Positions 60,451 through 64,000 of a DNA stretch of 64,000 nucleotides are shown one piece after another. This DNA is from Candidatus Methylospira mobilis. Its GTDB lineage: Bacteria; Pseudomonadota; Gammaproteobacteria; Methylococcales; Methylococcaceae. The notes below the pieces were generated by a model. It searched no databases. It was not told the DNA's origin and was given only the letters and a program-made list of their open reading frames with translations. The position numbers and the translations under genes were made by a program. The stretch lies in NCBI RefSeq assembly GCF_009498235.1, contig NZ_CP044205.1:2295389-2359388 (forward strand), in the 5' to 3' direction. Position 1 is the first letter of the stretch; each line of letters opens with the position of its first letter.

Positions 60451-62166
60451 ATGCCCAATAAAATCAAGCACCAATACTCCCGTAAATCAACCGCCGAGGT
60501 GGATGCGTTCACCCAGGGGTTGCGGGAAAACGCTTTTAACCAGCAGGGAACATTCGACTCTGCGGCAACCTACGACTTCCTGTCTAATGTCACCAACCAA
60601 AACACAGGAATCAAGGTTCCCGACAACCTGCAAGCGGTTTACGATGAAGTCGGCGAGAAGGGGAGCGATGTCGTTACCCGAGCCATTCTCGATGGCATCA
60701 ATAACTATGAAACAGCGCACGGCTGCTCGGTTCCGGCTGACATTCTGGAGCAGGCGATACATGCCGCTTACGGAACCACGAATGAGGCGCGCCGAATAAA
60801 TCAGCTTCCGGCGCTGGACTCGGCGAACAGCAACCACATGGACGAGCTGAGCCTGCAGCCCAATCGCGCCGTTGTCGCCATTCTTTCGATAATGGCGGAG
60901 GCGATCCCGTTCGCGCATTACCTGCCGGCGGACATCGGTTCGAATGAAGCGCGTCTGGCGATCATGCAACATCAGGCCGGCAGCACCTACGGCGGCTATC
61001 TCGAAAACGCCATTCTGGATGGGATCGCCAGCGGCGAAGTCTTTATCACCTCGTCGCGGATTCATAAACTGGATATCAACAGTCAGGGCGCGGCTACCGC
61101 GAAACTGACGACAATCCAAACAGACGATGAGCATTGCGATCAAAGCGACACGGCGGTAGCGCCAAAGCTGTTGCGCGGCACAACTATCGTCTACGTGAAC
61201 GGCAAGGTGGCCGCGCGCGAAGTCGATAACACCGGTAGCGGCAATTCGCCCATCAGCGGTACCGCGATCGTTGCGGGAACCAGCTACGCCATATCGGGAA
61301 CCATTAATTCCGATACCGGCGTGGTGACGCTGGCGACCACGCCAGCTATCCCCAACACCAGCGATGTATCGGTCATTGTCGAAGGCTTTATCGACTATGA
61401 ACGGAGCCCTGAGCTGACGCCGCGGATTATAACGGCGGTCAACATTTTCAAGCTGCACGCCAGCCCCTGGCGCGTGTTCACGCAACAGACCATCGACAGC
61501 CGTACCCAGATGTCGAACGAATTGGGGCTGGACCCTTACGGCGAAAGCGTGATCGGCATTCAGCAGCAATTCGCCAACGAGCGCCATTACAAGGTGCTGG
61601 CCATGGCGCGGCGCTTGGCGGTCAACAACCACACGCAATTCGATTTCAATTGGGCGACCAATAATGGCGGCGAAAGCCTGCAAAAGACCCGCTCTCAAAT
61701 CCTACAGGACTTCGCCACCCCGCTGGGCGTCGCCGATCAGCAAATGGCGAACGACACCATGAACCACGGTATCACCCACTTGTACGTGGGTAAGTTCATG
61801 GCGTCCATGCTGTTGTCGATGCCGAGCGACATTTTCGTGCCGTCAGGGCTACCCGCTCGTCCGGGCATTTACCGCGTTGGGCGTCTGTTTGGCCGTTTCG
61901 ATGTGTATTACGCGCCCAAGGGCGTGAAGGAAGCGATCGTCAATGGCACGCAAACCGCTCAGGTTTTGTGCATCGGACGCGCAACCGACGTCACGCGCAA
62001 CCCGTTTGTGCTGGGCGACGCCGTGGCGCCCCAGGTTATACCGTTGGCGGTCAATTCCGACATGAAAACCGGGGCCGCGTTCTACGCGCGCAACTTTACC
62101 TCAGTCAATCCGCACTGCCCGTCTTCCATGGGCTGCGCGATGATCGACGTCTACAACCTGACCTAA
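60451..62166 (+). CDS. Major capsid-like protein
   Basis: The 571-residue protein precedes the tail sheath gene and has the traits of a large capsid subunit: an N-terminal helical region (residues 1-130), a beta-rich centre with an inserted Ig-like or E-loop segment (about 215-310) and a C-terminal part with GIYRVGRLFGRFDVYYAP, VLCIGRATDVTRNPF and FYARNFTSVNPH. I recognise this C-terminus from capsid proteins of myovirus-type phages. No cleavage site is evident. Confidence 0.7.
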   Translation: MPNKIKHQYSRKSTAEVDAFTQGLRENAFNQQGTFDSAATYDFLSNVTNQNTGIKVPDNLQAVYDEVGEKGSDVVTRAILDGINNYETAHGCSVPADILEQAIHAAYGTTNEARRINQLPALDSANSNHMDELSLQPNRAVVAILSIMAEAIPFAHYLPADIGSNEARLAIMQHQAGSTYGGYLENAILDGIASGEVFITSSRIHKLDINSQGAATAKLTTIQTDDEHCDQSDTAVAPKLLRGTTIVYVNGKVAAREVDNTGSGNSPISGTAIVAGTSYAISGTINSDTGVVTLATTPAIPNTSDVSVIVEGFIDYERSPELTPRIITAVNIFKLHASPWRVFTQQTIDSRTQMSNELGLDPYGESVIGIQQQFANERHYKVLAMARRLAVNNHTQFDFNWATNNGGESLQKTRSQILQDFATPLGVADQQMANDTMNHGITHLYVGKFMASMLLSMPSDIFVPSGLPARPGIYRVGRLFGRFDVYYAPKGVKEAIVNGTQTAQVLCIGRATDVTRNPFVLGDAVAPQVIPLAVNSDMKTGAAFYARNFTSVNPHCPSSMGCAMIDVYNLT

Positions 62167-62179
62167 TATCGAGGCGATC

Positions 62180-62599
62180 ATGTCAAGAATCATTGAAATT
62201 GGCGCGCCGGTATCCGGTGAAAAAAGCGCAAACGACGCGTTGAAAGAAGCGTTTGAAGGAGCTGGTTACCCGCTGGATGTAACGATTGAAAGCCACCTGC
62301 AACGCGCTATCGCGCTGCCGGAAATCGGGGTCTATTTGCCCGCGTCGAAGAGAACGTTCGCCACCATACGCAATGAGGATGCGTTTCATCGCGCGGTATC
62401 CAGCATCGAGCAAATCGCGGCGCTCAACGGTTACCAGAAAATCGTGACCATCGAGGAGGGGCATGCGGACCCGGCCGCGGACGGCGCAGCCGGCGCGGAT
62501 GCAACCGAAACAAAGAGTCGAGCCAAAAAACCAGCGAATTCCGGGGCGGATGCGTCCACGCATAACGCATCCGATCCCAATTCCAAGCAAGGAGCATAA
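62180..62599 (+). CDS. Small protein between capsid and sheath genes
   Basis: The 139-residue product has an ordered N-terminal 95 residues and an Ala/Asp/Lys-rich tail. Position suggests a head decoration or neck protein. No family recognised. Confidence 0.5.
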   Translation: MSRIIEIGAPVSGEKSANDALKEAFEGAGYPLDVTIESHLQRAIALPEIGVYLPASKRTFATIRNEDAFHRAVSSIEQIAALNGYQKIVTIEEGHADPAADGAAGADATETKSRAKKPANSGADASTHNASDPNSKQGA

Positions 62600-62602
62600 C
62601 CC

Positions 62603-64000
62603 ATGACCGGAGTGGCTTTTACTCGTCAATTGGGTTCGGAATCGGGAGTCCAGCTCAACCCGCTGAGGGACGAGTCGGAACTCCCAACGCTGGACAACGC
62701 GGACCAGACCTTCGCCGTCGCCATGCGCGCCACCCGTGGACGCATCGACAAGCCGTTTGCCGTCAATAGCGGGAACATCGGCAAAAAGCTGGGCAGCGGC
62801 GAGTCGATTCGCCTGTCCGCGCTGAACGAAGCGTGGGTTCAGGTATGGGAGGCGGTGAACCGTGGCGCTTACAACGCCATAGTGCAGCGCCTGATAACGA
62901 ATGCGGCGGTTATCAAATGGGCTGTGGTCACGCTGCCCGATTCCGCTCCCGATGCCCCGGCGTTTTCGGTATCCGCCATCGATCCGGCGCCGCCCTACCT
63001 GCTCGCCATCAAGCATCTGGAGTGCCATAACGACGGCATTAAACTGGCGTTTCATGCCGATGAATCTCGCTCTGGCGGGGTGCTGACCGAGAATAGCAAG
63101 ATAACGCTGAGAATATTCGATTCTGCCGACATATTGCTCTATGAGTTCCGTGGATCGCTAGATCCCGCCGCCCGCGATGATTTCGGGAATTCAGCGTTTT
63201 TGCCGGATGTCGTGTCCGGGATAACCGACGCGGTGGAAATCGAAGTTGGCGCAACCACCGCGATCGCCATCACCTCGAATGCCTATGGATACGACGCGGC
63301 GGGCAAGGAGAAATGGGTTAAGTCGGACTTGCTGATGTGTTTCGATGAAGGGGGCAAGGCGTACAGCACTCAAGACTACCATAATGCGCGTGATAAACTG
63401 CAGCGCACGCAATTGGGTTATGCCTACATCGCATCGGGCGGCACGCAATCAATCGGACTGATTGCGGCGCTGGCTCAATTATCGTTCGACACCAATAAGC
63501 AGTTCCGCCTCGACATACCCGGAAATTTAACGGTGGAGGAAGCGATTACGTTTAAGGAACAGCTTAATCTGGAAGCCGTTGAAACGGCTCACTTGATACA
63601 TGTGTACTGGGCGCCGCTAAAAAGCGACGATCCGACCGGAGTGAACGGTAAAGGCTATATTGGAACCTCGGCGCTTAATATCGCGTTGTCGTGCCTGCGT
63701 AACGCGCAGGCCAATTCCAAGGGGTTCGCGTCTAAAAACTACCCTATCGCCGGGCGCGAATGGCCGGTACAGCGCACCGGGCTGGTACAGGTCGTCACCC
63801 CTGGCGATCAGGAACTTAGCGCGCTGGCAAAAGCCAGGATCAACCCGGTGATTTTTGAAACATACACCGGCGGTGGGCGCTATGTGTTCAGAGACTCCTT
63901 GACCTGCGCTCCGGTTGAAAACGTCCTCAAAAAACTGATTTCCGTGGTTGAAATGTCCACCAGCATCGACGATGCCGTGACGCGCTACGCAAAGGATGTG
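62603..64000 (+). CDS. Contractile tail sheath protein, cut by the window edge
   Basis: The frame opens at an ATG at 62603 (MTGVAFTRQLG) and stays open for 466 codons to the right edge. Segments typical of sheath proteins are LGYAYIASGGTQSIGLIAAL, GKGYIGTSALNIALS, FASKNYPIAGREWP and ARINPVIFETYTGGGRYVFRDSLT, all in short runs. This marks the phage as contractile-tailed. The end of the gene is outside the window. Confidence 0.75.
   Translation, partial: MTGVAFTRQLGSESGVQLNPLRDESELPTLDNADQTFAVAMRATRGRIDKPFAVNSGNIGKKLGSGESIRLSALNEAWVQVWEAVNRGAYNAIVQRLITNAAVIKWAVVTLPDSAPDAPAFSVSAIDPAPPYLLAIKHLECHNDGIKLAFHADESRSGGVLTENSKITLRIFDSADILLYEFRGSLDPAARDDFGNSAFLPDVVSGITDAVEIEVGATTAIAITSNAYGYDAAGKEKWVKSDLLMCFDEGGKAYSTQDYHNARDKLQRTQLGYAYIASGGTQSIGLIAALAQLSFDTNKQFRLDIPGNLTVEEAITFKEQLNLEAVETAHLIHVYWAPLKSDDPTGVNGKGYIGTSALNIALSCLRNAQANSKGFASKNYPIAGREWPVQRTGLVQVVTPGDQELSALAKARINPVIFETYTGGGRYVFRDSLTCAPVENVLKKLISVVEMSTSIDDAVTRYAKDV

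Noticed and set aside
60487-61698. 403-codon frame on the minus strand
   Set aside because: It is antisense to the capsid gene, is very rich in Arg and lacks a ribosome-binding site.
1-64000. CRISPR array
   Set aside because: No set of regularly spaced direct repeats with unique spacers was seen.

Overview
The left 13.3 kb looks like an ordinary chromosome of a gammaproteobacterium. It carries an Hsp70-family protein with a C-terminal DUF3731-like region, a MASE1/PAS/GGDEF/EAL protein, an FNR-type regulator, a NudF-like Nudix hydrolase, a chemotaxis receptor, SppA, a DUF455 protein and AcnB. A free-living methylotroph or related species is possible, but I cannot name the genus from sequence alone.

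A tRNA-Pro(CGG) at 13510-13586 marks the edge of a large prophage. The integrase lies just beyond the tRNA and is transcribed toward it. Everything from about 13.6 kb to the right end belongs to this prophage or to insertions in it; the right attachment site is not in the window. The phage should be a contractile-tailed (myovirus-like) temperate phage, because a sheath-like protein and a large capsid-like protein sit at 60.4-64 kb. Several features recall P1-type phages: a DarA/DarB-like antirestriction pair, a Ref-like HNH protein, and a C4-type antisense RNA in front of a Rha antirepressor-like gene.

Layout: (1) 13.6-24.3 kb, a leftward early operon from a strong promoter at about 24.24 kb. 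Its genes are mostly chained by 1-4 nt overlaps: recombination (PD-(D/E)XK nuclease, RecT, Rad50-like ATPase), many small unknown proteins, an ASCH protein, an AlpA/Xis-like protein and the integrase. (2) 24.3-26.7 kb, the immunity region: a two-gene accessory module closed by tandem terminators, a CI-like repressor without a peptidase domain and a divergent Cro-like protein. The same operator (ATTACAC-N5-GTGTAAT) is found at both promoters. (3) 26.8-36.6 kb, rightward early genes: CII-like regulator, cytosine methyltransferase with a second long reading frame over it, RusA, a PP-loop sulfur-enzyme homologue, MmcB-like protein, C4 RNA/Rha, a DUF1376 replication protein with iteron-like repeats, DnaC-like loader, DUF1367 and Ref-like proteins. 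(4) 36.6-44.6 kb, terminase and virion assembly genes. (5) 44.7-55.4 kb, two giant polyvalent antirestriction proteins. (6) 55.4-56.0 kb, HicAB.

(7) 56.26-60.24 kb is the most unusual part. It looks like a short array of integron gene cassettes, all in one orientation, bounded by attC-like sites. It carries a Shedu-like nuclease with a membrane protein, a HEPN-like protein, and a two-gene unit of a 2TM-macro-domain protein with a nucleotidyltransferase-fold protein. All look like anti-phage defence genes, and the last pair is my best candidate for an undescribed system. (8) 60.4-64.0 kb returns to virion genes: capsid, a small protein and an incomplete tail sheath. All names rest on reading motifs by eye; no search was run.
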